Below, piece after piece: positions 26,601-34,775 of a stretch of 64,000 bases of DNA. The DNA is taken from assembly GCF_000524195.1 (NCBI RefSeq), contig NW_020170452.1, positions 266,380 through 330,379 on the forward strand. The letters are read 5' to 3'. Both the position numbers and the translations under genes were made by a program. The notes beneath the pieces were generated by a model. That model was not told where the DNA came from. It did not search any database and saw only the letters and a program-made list of their open reading frames with translations. Every line of letters begins with the position of its first letter. Within the stretch, counting starts at the first letter, position 1. Source of the stretch: Echinococcus granulosus (taxonomy: Eukaryota > Platyhelminthes > Cestoda > Cyclophyllidea > Taeniidae).

Positions 26601-29600
26601 ACGGGTTCGGCACACCTACTTCGAATCAAGAAGTTTGGCAATCTACTTCTACTTATTTGGTATTTACAATGAAATGATCAAAGGAAGCTTTATTCTCAGG
26701 GAGGTGGTTTCCACACAGAGTTGCTTAATAGATTATTTATTCCGGAGGAGTGTAGCTGTGTCCTCTGACTTATGCTATTGGATGGAAGCTCGGTGAGGGT
26801 GAGAGCCCACTCCAACTGCCCCGACGACTTGGTGGTTTAGACATCTGACACACTAAAAACCAATTTTTCTCCAGCACGTTTGCTATTGCATCTACTGGGT
26901 GGAGTTTTATTGAAAGATGACGTTCAATAACGCACGTATCTCTAGTCAGAGTTTCTCTTTCGTACTTTAATGCCAGGTGTTCCACTATTAGATGGCCTCC
27001 AATACACATCTTTACATGCCCAAATGTAGACAAGGGCAAAAGGATCAAAGCAAACTTCCTCCGTAAGATGTTGATTAGCAGATTTTTTATTCCTGAGGAG
27101 CAGAAAATTTATCCCTGGACTTCTGCTTTTGAGTGAAAGCCCGACGGGAATACAGTCTTCTTGTTAGCTTAGACATCTGACACACACGAGGAAACACTTT
27201 CTGTCAAGGAGTTCAACATTAAAAAAGTATGGATTGACGAACCTACCTCGGGGGTTGAAATTCTACTTCCACCTATCTGGTATTCAAGGTGGAGGAATGA
27301 AGGCGACCTTCCTCTGTAGGGGTATTTTTTGGACCAGGTCTGCTGCTGTTTTACCTTCTTCGCAACGATTGGGTGTATTTTATGATGTTTTACAATAATT
27401 CCACCATAAAAAAGTTGTAAGCACGCAAGGTGCAAGAATATACTAAAATAGTAAATAAATGAACCTCTTTTTATGAAAAGATTTTGTTCTTTATCAAAGC
27501 CTAAATAAAATTCAGGCGGACGGAGAATTCATCAACGCAACTCCTTGTCATGAGTGATAGCTCGAAAACCTAAAGGCGCCGGAGTGTTTTTAGGTCAATC
27601 CCCTGACCGTCGATGGAAAAGAAAGGTGATGCACTTTTCTCGAATCCTTCCTATCCCCCAAAGTTGAAAAGTCGACCACGAAATGCAAAATTTGAGCTGA
27701 GCTTGGACCTGGGGTCCAGTTTGCCTTCTGAGTGAAACACACTCTTTTAAAGCATCTTCTGTTTTAGGGCAAACCTCAACGCTTGGTAGACAGTCACTTA
27801 AAGAGGAATGCTCCGAGGTGAGTTATGGTAAATGAATTAGTTTTCCTGCCTTTTTATGGTTAATTTGATACCGGTCTGTTTTTTGACATCATTTTCACAA
27901 CTTTTAGATCCAACGAGGTTCAGTTTGCGTCTCTCAAACTACTCCGTTACAAGCCTATTCAAGGTAAGGTGTTCCACCTTCCTCCAAAAGCAATGACCCG
28001 TGATCCTGTCTATTATTTGAAGGGCCAACCAGGAAAGGTGGTACGATTTTTGACGTCTCCTTTTATGACCACTTGTTGAAACTGTCTGAACCTCGGAAAT
28101 GTGTGCATTATAAGTTCCCGGACCCTTAAACACCTTCGTAGAGCAGTCTGAGATGGTGGGGACGCGGTAGCCCTAGGTCTTTTCTCCCAACTTCTCTAGT
28201 TATAATTTTTTTGGTCAAAAGTGATCATACTCACTTTTTCATAACTTATTTGGTGTCCAGGCAAAAGTGATTCTAGATGGTGGTGTCTCACAACGCTTGA
28301 AGTGATGAATGAAATGCTGCACCAAATTAAACTAGTTATACTGAAAGCTGCAAAGGAAAGTTGTAGGCAAAGAAGTTTCACAGCCCCAGCGATGTCTAAA
28401 TGCACATTTTTTGCTTTGCTAATAGTTGGTCTTTTTTCGTCTTCCCTATCTATTTGCTATCCAACCGTCTGCTTGGATTTTCTTCTATTTCTCCGCTTAT
28501 AATATGAAAAATTGCCCGATGTTTCTATCCTTCTTGTTGTTAATAATTTCCTCATCTACTCTAAAGCAAATATGTGGCTCGGAATCACAAAGGCAGCATA
28601 AATGTTTTATTGATAGAAAGCACGTAGGGCACAACGTGCTGCCCAATCAACTTGGAGTAAACGGAGGAAGGTCCTCGTTATTTAGGCAGTAAATGGATAT
28701 ATGGAACAAATTTCGATAAATTATACAAATACAAGCCAATTATAAGGCCCTTTTTCTTCCTTTTCTTCTATCAAACAAAGAGGGAGGAGTAGAATATGAT
28801 ATTTAAGACGCCTATGCCTGAAAATAACATGCTACTTAAATGACGCTTTTCAGTAGTTGGCAATTAAGATTGAGCTACAGTCGTCAAATTTACTTCGAAA
28901 GGGTATGCTAGTACTAAATAGACGTTTACTATATTTCTGTCAACACCTGCCATAATTCTTATTTGTTAAAACTATTCGGGACAAGAAATTACTTTCTCAA
29001 AGAAGAGAAGATGGATATTAAATTACAACCTCCTGTTTGGAGTTCGAATTAACGTGACATTAATTTACTTGTTCTTGTCGAGCTTCATCACTAATCACTA
29101 CAAGTAAGGCTTGATTAATCACCCCACTTCTAAACTGTCTTCATTGTACACTTTACTTCTCCACTTACCTTTTCCCACATCCAGCAAGGAAGTGTACAAA
29201 AATCGCTGTTTTTAATTATCTTTTTGCAAATTTTGCAACAAAGTTGTCAAGACAAATTAAGTTTCCGGTCCAGCGGCTAATATCTCCACAAACTTACCCA
29301 AAAAGGCAAAACACTTCAAAATATCGTACTGCCCAGTAGAGTTGATTTGGTCATTTTCGCATCACAATGCGTTGCTTTTTTTCCAGATGCATCTGTCTGA
29401 TAACTAATGCAGGTCCAGCCGAGTGTGTCTAATTGCTCTACCACAAACGAATTGTATAGAACTGGGAAAAATTTGCAGAAGATAACCAAACCTGAGTGGA
29501 ACCCTTTATCGCCTTTTGCCAAAGTGAGGAGAAAATAAGTCCCCAAAAAAGGTAGATAACGTAGAGTCCTTTTCCATGGAGCCACACAGGCAAAGATTGC

Positions 29601-30108
29601 ACGATTCATTCACTACTTGAAAAAAAGGTTGGATTTTTCAAATTCCAATTATGCTTAGGTGAGATTTGACAGAAGTGCGTAATCACATTTTAGTCCTCCT
29701 CAATCCATGCCTGAAAAATCTGTTCAAGAAGTTATCTTAGTTTTTGCTTTATCTAGTTCATCAAAGTCTGCCACATATTTTGGCTTTTAGAGGTGTTGAC
29801 TGTCAACAGCTCTCAAGAAAGCGATTTATCTTACTTATTGATTCTATGTATCTTCCCACAGCCTCCTACGCAGTCCCTGTCGTGTGATTACGTGCGAGAA
29901 TGGAGCACTGTACAAATGTGTAACCGCCACGAGCACACCCACCACACCACTATTGACCCGCCTTTGGGAGCCCCCTTCCAGCCCGCCCACGATCTACGTG
30001 GCCACGGCAACAGATGTCATATCCACTGGAGAGGTGGTGGGCAATTCCAGGGTCGCACTGCTGACGAAATGCAGTGCAAACTGTCAGGATCACTTTTTTC
30101 CCACTTAA
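8341..30108 (+). CDS. Kirre/Roughest/Kirrel-like Ig cell-adhesion receptor, 9 exons, 5' incomplete
   Basis: Nine exons joined by GT-AG introns with matching phases (2,1,0,1,2,1,1,0,2) give an open frame of about 505 residues ending in TAA. Order: end of an Ig domain, linker VSYGPKL, a full Ig domain (LTCQVEANPP, VTWYHY, FYICVG), linker ESGPPQI, a second full Ig domain (IACHTIALPKP, FFWTH, YNCTVNTAHG), a transmembrane helix, then a tail of about 135 residues. The GPP linker before the last Ig domain, YNCT in its F strand, and a helix soon after that domain are hallmarks of Kirrel/Kirre/Rst, single-pass proteins that bind nephrin-like partners in cell recognition and myoblast fusion. The domains match Ig3 (second half), Ig4 and Ig5 of the five. 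Introns run from 90 nt to 6.2 kb; one holds an assembly gap. The signal peptide and N-terminal Ig domains were not found. Family assignment is from remembered family patterns, not a search. Confidence 0.85.
14815..15068 (+). CDS. Ig receptor exon b: first half of Ig4-like domain
   Basis: The acceptor is ctttctctttcag and the donor is GTGAGT; phase 1 in, phase 0 out. It encodes the linker YGPKL, then AQLTCQVEANPPAKVTW, holding the B-strand Cys and C-strand Trp with typical spacing. The NAS in HPNASG is a possible N-glycosylation site. High GC against A+T-rich flanks supports coding. The C'-D stretch after the Trp is long for the family. Confidence 0.88.
15749..16021 (+). other. Cysteine-rich ORF of unknown status
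   Basis: An open frame of about 90 codons on the receptor's own strand, between its exons b and c. It contains CLLRVHVCGG and TNCLHQCMCEDSSC, with eight cysteines in its middle half. The C-x3-C-x-C-x4-C run recalls PAN/apple-like modules only loosely. No good acceptor and donor pair was seen, so it is not added to the receptor. Confidence 0.2.
16123..16467 (-). CDS. Antisense exon-like ORF, probable terminal exon, unknown protein
   Basis: A frame of 114 residues runs from an acceptor (gaggtttaacag) to TAA inside the largest intron region of the Ig receptor, on the opposite strand. It starts VRKAKIEANCGTKVG, has no early Met, is rich in Lys, Ala and Pro, and is richer in GC than its surroundings. 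It could be the last exon of a nested antisense gene or a piece of a processed or mobile sequence. The family was not recognised and no upstream exon was identified. Confidence 0.4.
   Translation of the reverse strand, partial: VRKAKIEANCGTKVGVKTALSRALAAPPALLVKPSFDSEVLKERKPNQQATVTPALSVADPFGSRITYFESFKVSVKKLILNPKMAFKLSRAWPKRKNLTGTCDNLFSATSASF
16840..17455 (+). repeat. Long SINE-bodied repeat, copy 1
   Basis: Shares the cacttatctgatggaag body of the tRNA-like SINE, continues about 550 bp and ends near cagggtattttaccatgg. Its minus strand carries a 166-codon frame whose first half (QLLVPFTPVYTSHHVSQST) also appears in copy 2, so the frame belongs to the repeat, not to a host gene. Confidence 0.6.
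17881..18125 (+). repeat. tRNA-derived SINE copy
   Basis: Starts with a tRNA-like head: TAGCTCAGTCAGTAGGATAG resembles a polymerase III A box, and CTTTCGAATCCCGA a B box (consensus GGTTCGAATCC). The body (gcatttatctgatggaag, then ctgctggcagggttgctatc) is shared with the copies at 16.9 and 4.1 kb. The head cannot form a full tRNA cloverleaf as read, so it is not called a tRNA gene. Confidence 0.6.
18636..18800 (+). repeat. Interspersed repeat R1, copy 2
   Basis: Blocks gagactaccctaaag, ctcgggcagaaaatgcattg, ggggctactggcgtggccc, gtggcttgttaccc, in the same order as copy 1. Lies in a receptor intron. Confidence 0.6.
19684..19816 (+). CDS. Ig receptor exon c: second half of Ig4-like domain
   Basis: The acceptor follows a T-rich tract (ccaccttaccaag) and the donor is GTCAGT; phase 0 in, phase 1 out. 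It encodes YSALNVKAHSIDSFGFYICVG, the E-F strands with the second Ig cysteine, then the G strand REVRKIVVLAES. Phase 0 matches exon b exactly and completes that Ig domain. Confidence 0.85.
20571..20690 (+). repeat. Interspersed repeat R1, copy 3 (3' part)
   Basis: Contains agctactggcctgggcc, gtacaatagcggagccccc and ccgagtgtttaac, matching the second half of R1. It explains the GC-rich open frames here, which are not receptor exons. Confidence 0.55.
20918..21071 (+). CDS. Ig receptor exon d: first half of Ig5-like domain
   Basis: The acceptor is attttacccaag and the donor is GTGGGT; phase 1 in, phase 2 out. The split codon restores Gly in the diagnostic GPPQI linker. GRIACHTIALPKP and HEFFWTH follow, giving the Cys and Trp of the membrane-proximal Ig domain, closest in pattern to Ig5 of Kirrel/Rst. 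Confidence 0.86.
22090..22210 (+). repeat. Repeat R4, copy 2
   Basis: ggcaagaggaggtttaagtc-acttgaag followed by a C+T-rich tract, as in copy 1. Lies in a receptor intron. Confidence 0.35.
23987..24135 (+). CDS. Ig receptor exon e: second half of Ig5-like domain
   Basis: The acceptor is tttgccttctag and the donor is GTGAGT; phase 2 in, phase 1 out. It encodes the D-E strands (SAIVFSKIAKEHFG), the F strand HYNCTVNTAHG with the closing cysteine and an NCT glycosylation sequon, and the G strand SDSIVIVFTEI. Phases match exons d and f. Confidence 0.88.
25146..25245. other. Assembly gap, 100 N
   Basis: Exactly 100 unknown bases, the usual placeholder for a gap of unknown size. It lies in the intron between receptor exons e and f. 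Confidence 1.
25457..25633 (+). CDS. Ig receptor exon f: transmembrane segment
   Basis: The acceptor is tatttttttacag and the donor is GTAAGC; phase 1 at both ends. It encodes HELSY, then a helix of about 22 hydrophobic residues (TLVIGVGVSIVVVLLFAAM..), then the basic stop-transfer WTLRHRLLQLRGG. The short spacer between the last Ig strand and the membrane is typical of Kirrel proteins. The exon lies 211 nt after an assembly gap. Confidence 0.9.
26190..27340. repeat. Locally repeated mosaic in receptor intron
   Basis: Blocks recur at uneven spacing: ggatggaagctcggtga near 26200 and 26780 (weaker at 26426 and 27130), agacatctgacacac near 26840 and 27170, aactttctgtcaag near 26510 and 27200. 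The layout suggests old, diverged tandem duplication within the intron between exons f and g. Confidence 0.5.
27768..27817 (+). CDS. Ig receptor exon g: short cytoplasmic exon
   Basis: A 50-nt exon with acceptor cttctgttttag and donor GTGAGT; phase 1 in, phase 0 out. It encodes QTSTLGRQSLKEECSE after a split Arg codon. No known motif was recognised. It keeps the frame between the transmembrane exon and the next one, only 90 nt away. Confidence 0.7.
27908..27963 (+). CDS. Ig receptor exon h: short cytoplasmic exon
   Basis: A 56-nt exon with acceptor cacaacttttag and donor GTAAGG; phase 0 in, phase 2 out. It encodes IQRGSVCVSQTTPLQAYS. The tyrosine in AYS is a possible phosphorylation site (inference). 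The phase-2 end matches the terminal exon. Confidence 0.7.
29862..30108 (+). CDS. Ig receptor exon i: last coding exon
   Basis: The acceptor is tatcttcccacag. The frame continues from phase 2 for 81 residues to TAA. It contains a proline-rich stretch (WEPPSSPPTIYV) that could bind SH3/WW proteins or be phosphorylated on Tyr. It ends in HFFPT, without the C-terminal PDZ-binding motif of vertebrate Kirrel. A second acceptor (ctacgcag, exon from 29874) lies 12 nt downstream in the same frame, so two proteins differing by four residues are possible. The nearest AATAAA seen is about 750 nt downstream. Confidence 0.8.
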
Positions 30109-32460
30109 GCCGAATCGATTCCTCCGTCCCCCCTACCCTCCCTGGTCGCCCACGCGACATCAAAGTGAAAAGAAAGTTGCTACTTATTTCGCATGAGCAG
30201 GTATTTTTATCATGCTTCTGATTTGATAAAGGCGGCGTCACAATGACCACTTAAATCAGTTTTTCGCCGCGCCATTTTCATTACCTGTTATGGTCTCACA
30301 CATAATTGTGGGCTAATCGACCCACACGCATGTTCTGGGAAATCAAGAGAAGCCTACTCAAAATATTTTAGCATTATATTCGTCAGAATCTGTTTCAATG
30401 CTATAAACTGCAAAATTCTTTAAGTAGTGTCAAACAAAGTAGATTTTCACTTACTTAAAATTTTTTTACTTGAGAGCAGACATTAGGATTGTTTTCTACC
30501 CATCTCACATCTTGGATGTTTTCATACGCCTCGGTCTGCCTAATAGAAGAAAAATTCTGTCCCAACCGGCTGAGGATGTCTATAGCCTTGGAATATGCTT
30601 CTATTTAATAATCTAAAAGTGTTTGCTTCCGCAAATAACTCTCGAACATTCCAGGTGGTAGTGAACTCACTAACTTCCTCATGATTGGCTGACATCACCT
30701 GTAGATGCCCCTTAAGTACCCTACTACCAGGTAAAAGGCCAAGGTTAATCAGTAGAATAAGTATATGAGACTAAAGCCACCTCTTGTCTTCCAGCAGTCT
30801 TAACTGGCCAGCTAGCTTGTGCGTATCCATACTTCTCATCCCTTTGTTTACCCACCTACATCGGTAATAAAGACGTCTGTGCCAATGTCTTGATTACTCC
30901 AGCTGGAGGTCGACAGTAACCACGCTCACCCGCATAAATTCCAGTTTCCAGCAAAATTATTTGCTATTCTATAAATGGAGTGTTTATTGGTCGTGTAACC
31001 AGAAATAGGCTCCCCTGGAATGATTGCTTACAAACGTGGATGCAAAGAAAACAAAGTTAAAGATGGAGGGTAAGCAAAGTGGACCAGCAAGATAATGGCT
31101 TTGGTTATTTAAGAGTGGAAGCTGTAAAGTTTTGCGCCGATGATTTTTAACTTTAAACCAAGAAAAATTGATTTCGTCTCTATTAAAACGCTTGAAAAAT
31201 GTATGCAAATGAGAGGTCTCATCTCAACTAAATTGATTCTTCATTGCTCCATTGAGCATTTTCAAGACAAAAATAGAGAACTGTAGCTAATGCCCAGACA
31301 AGGGTAGCTTTTTTCTGAGGTAGGTTCATTCAGATGTCGTATCTATCAAGTAAATCCACGACCTTACCCTGCATTGTTGGGGAATGCTTCACTAAACGAC
31401 AACCGATCTACTGATGCATCATAAGTAGTATATGCCTTGAGATATGAAACTCCCTCATATTGCAAAGAAACATACTATCTAGTCAGTGGCTGTTGAAAAA
31501 ATGGGCAAATAGTGAACTCAAGCAGAGCGTGCTCAAAAGGTAGAGGAGAAGAACAAAATTTGGACCGTTTTTTCATTTCCATTTCGAACCAAAAAGAAAT
31601 TTGTTCCAAATTTTAAAATATATAAATCAAGAAACGAAAAAGTTTTTTTAGCAAGCCAGCAACCCATTAGTCTTTGCCCTAAAGATGCGCTTTCTTATTT
31701 AAATGCAAGTAAATAGACTTGATTTCAGTATTTTTCCAATTTCCACGTCATGGTGAACGTTTTTGTTTTGAAGGTAATTCTAACGACACTATAAGGTGAA
31801 TGCTTACACTAAATTTTTTTATAAAAATAAGAAAAACTATGCCTTTAATCTGTGATTTTGTAGATTATGAAAGGCACAATCAACCTTTCTGTGCTGTCTA
31901 CTGATGGTGGAGGGTGTTAACTGGACCTAATAAAAACTTAGTCTCCCTCACTACCCTCACATTAAAAGTCATATTTTAGAGTATCTTTATGTTCTAGAGC
32001 AGAAACAATCAAGACGTCTAGATATGTAAGCACGTTTTTGCGCAAGGGTTGATAGAGAATACAAAATGGAATAGAGGAAGCTGTGATTTGGTTGGTTTGG
32101 TGAGAGAAGATTTAGTTACTTGAAGCCTCTCTCCTCCACTTCAATTTTGTAAGACTTGCTTTATTTTGAATGCCAACAGAGCAGTCTGGTGTAGGAAAAC
32201 AAGTTTTTTCACGTACTCATTCCTTTATAAGGCAGACTGACTATCAATAAAACTCTTCGGACTGCTTTTTATCCCCAGGATTGACTTTGTACCATTGTAA
32301 GAAGTTGTTGTTTAACATGTTTTTCATTTGACTAATATAATTACTCGTGGCGCCTAAAATGGGATGTTTATGAGACTACGAATCTGTCAAATAGACAATT
32401 TTTTGGCTTTAATTGCATTCAAAAGTAGGCATCCACGGCCTGTGGAGACGAGATTTAATG
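30109..32460. other. Intergenic, no gene seen
   Basis: A+T-rich, with short frames only and no splice-supported coding. It should include the 3' UTR of the Ig receptor. Confidence 0.5.
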
Positions 32461-32469
32461 TTTTTTGGC

Positions 32470-32475
32470 TTTATT
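32470..32475 (-). terminator. AATAAA polyadenylation signal
   Basis: Read on the minus strand, AATAAA lies about 145 nt past the stop of the neuropeptide gene, a plausible 3' UTR length. Chance matches are common in A+T-rich DNA. Confidence 0.4.
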
Positions 32476-32620
32476 TATAATATCAAATTTACCGGAAAGT
32501 GAGGCATGGGCCTTTGGGTGGGAAAAAGTGTGACATGAAGAGAGGCGCAAGAGAGGGAGAGAGCGAGGAAAAGAGGGAGATCGAGAGATGCAGCAAAACA
32601 GACAAACGAGTTTTGCCTAT

Positions 32621-32911
32621 TTATCGTCGTCCAAACCTCGAGTGCGGTCTCCACGCAAACTGTGGGGAGCGACGAGAGATTTCTTTCGCCCAATAGGGAT
32701 TCTCTATCATCATCTCTTCATCAAGATCACTGAGGAGAGGGTAGCGCTTGGCTACCCTGTATCGCGGAGGAAGGGAATCGATATCATCCTCAGCCTCTCC
32801 GACTGGCGTCGCAGCCGAGACCGCGGGTTCCGCCTCTCCATCGTAGTCATGGAGCCGAAGGCTGCTGGCGAAGTAGAAGAGTGTTAGAAGGGAAATGAAA
32901 GTACCGCGCAT
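32621..32911 (-). CDS. Neuropeptide precursor with WRPHSRF-amide
   Basis: A single-exon frame of 96 residues. The first 20 or so residues (MRGTFISLLTLFYFASS) form a signal peptide. An acidic spacer with DDIDSLPPRY follows, then dibasic KR after RYRVA, a 23-residue acidic segment starting YPLLSDLDEE, a second dibasic RR, and SPQFAWRPHSRF followed by Gly-Arg-Arg and the stop. The Gly gives C-terminal amidation, so the mature product is predicted as SPQFAWRPHSRF-NH2. The C terminus resembles luqin peptides (WRPxGRF-amide). Known luqin precursors have the peptide right after the signal and a cysteine pair downstream; neither is present, so this may be a divergent luqin or another RF-amide. The gene is GC-rich against its surroundings. 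The precursor would enter the secretory pathway of neurons. Confidence 0.82.
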   Translation of the reverse strand: MRGTFISLLTLFYFASSLRLHDYDGEAEPAVSAATPVGEAEDDIDSLPPRYRVAKRYPLLSDLDEEMMIENPYWAKEISRRSPQFAWRPHSRFGRR

Positions 32912-34624
32912 TATTTTGACTGCGGTCTTTTGTACAGGTGTATGATGCGAGTCTAGGCTTTTAAGCGCCTACACTGACCAATCAGTGTGCCGTACCAATG
33001 AGGTATCTATGACGATGTAGTTGACGTTGTTCAGCATTTAGGAACACGATTACACTTATTATTTCTAAGAAATAACTCTTAAAAATAAGTACAGTTTTTG
33101 GGTGCAAGATAAAAACACTGTTAAAGAGCAATAATAAGCTTCTTTGGATTTGGATTGGATGATGCATGATCAACTCACTCACTGATCAACCCGTAAATTT
33201 GACCTGCAAAACGTGGAAATCTTCTGTCATCCACGTCAGATTTGTTTGGTGCCTAGAGCAGGCAAGTATTTGTTATGAGTACCGTGCAAACTTTTAAGAT
33301 ATCACATTTGGAATCAGTCTCTTACTGTTTTAAAACCACTGCTTTATCCATATATTTGGAGGCAGCTCCACTTTGGATAAGGCCTTAGTTGGCTTTAAAA
33401 TTTCATCAACTTTGCAACTTTCCTTTCTCTCGGAACTTACAGCCCCGTGGTGAATGACCTGCTTGCCACATTTGCGAAATTATACTTTCATTTTTTCCCA
33501 TAAAAGCTGCAAAAAATAAATTTTGTGGTAATTTTATAAGAATGTGAATAGGTCGGTTGTTTGCTTTCCAGATGGAGTTAATATACTAATTGTACTTCTG
33601 TCCCGCGTTTATTACGATGGTCAATGTTTCACTGGAATTTCCACCTTTATCATCCATTATTTTTATTAAGTGTAGCATTTTTAAATTCAAAACCTTTTGA
33701 TGATGTGGCTTTAAGGACCAGCCATGTAATTCTTTATAGTTATTGCTGAATGAATGGTTTTGGCAATTTCGTGCATTTGATAATTTTTAAAGCTTTCCAA
33801 TGAAACTTTTTTAGAAAGCCAGTTTATTTGCTGAGGAATATGCTACGATTTTACTATTTTAGCAACATTTGGGGAAATGTTTACCCTTGGGGGGTACTGA
33901 ATTGATCTCAGTAGTAAGCGACCCCTTCAAGTAGTACTTTTGTCAGCATGTTGTGTCATGTTTAAGCATTGTTGACCCACTTGTTTGCTTTATTTTCCTA
34001 AAAATTATTCAATCAATAATGTAGTTGATTTTTTATTAATTAAGCAGAATTTTGGAGAATAATGTGCCATAACAACCAGATTAGAAAGGGCATCATTAAA
34101 ATGCTCTGCCTAAAATTACACGCAAATAAACATTCATTCTAAATTAGTAGGTGATTCTATTTAAAAATAATACTTTCACCCTAAAAAATAAAAGAAATCT
34201 TATGTAAAAAATAGGATATATGCTATATTTTAGCGGTCAACTTTGCAGATAGAGCTCAATTTGAAAAGGAGCAACCAAACCAAGGTTAATCTGAGAAGGC
34301 TTCCTTATCACCACATTGTTGTGAAAATGTTTTTCCTGTGCAAAATACCCCTTAAACACCGTCGTGGCAACCCTTGTGGCCTCTTTCGAGCACATCGTGG
34401 ACAAGCAACTATTTTGCCGCTTTATTTTATTCCTATGTTGTCCTCAAGTCCACATGGTGACTTTGGGAACGATTGTCCAGTCTTGAATAGGGGAGCTGGC
34501 TTCAAGGAGTCTTGTATGCTTCTCTTCACACGGCAGATGTAGGTGACTGAAATTCAACGGATACGCTGAAATGCCTTGTTTATATGTTTGCTTTGATCCC
34601 GAGGGTATTAAAGGCTTTGCGACT

Positions 34625-34775
34625 ACAACTACACTGGGCGGCATGACCTCTGTCCCATGCCATTAGCCCTGTAGCTCTTCTCAAGATCGGGGGTACATAT
34701 TCTGCCCGAGTTTCTAATCATCTTTGCGGAAGCCCTAAGGAGCTACCACGCTACCCTGAGTGCTTTCTTTTTAGG
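34625..34775 (-). repeat. Interspersed repeat R1, copy 4
   Basis: Reverse complement reads ctcgggcagaatatg, ggctaatggcatggg and gtcatgccgcccagtg. Confidence 0.55.
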
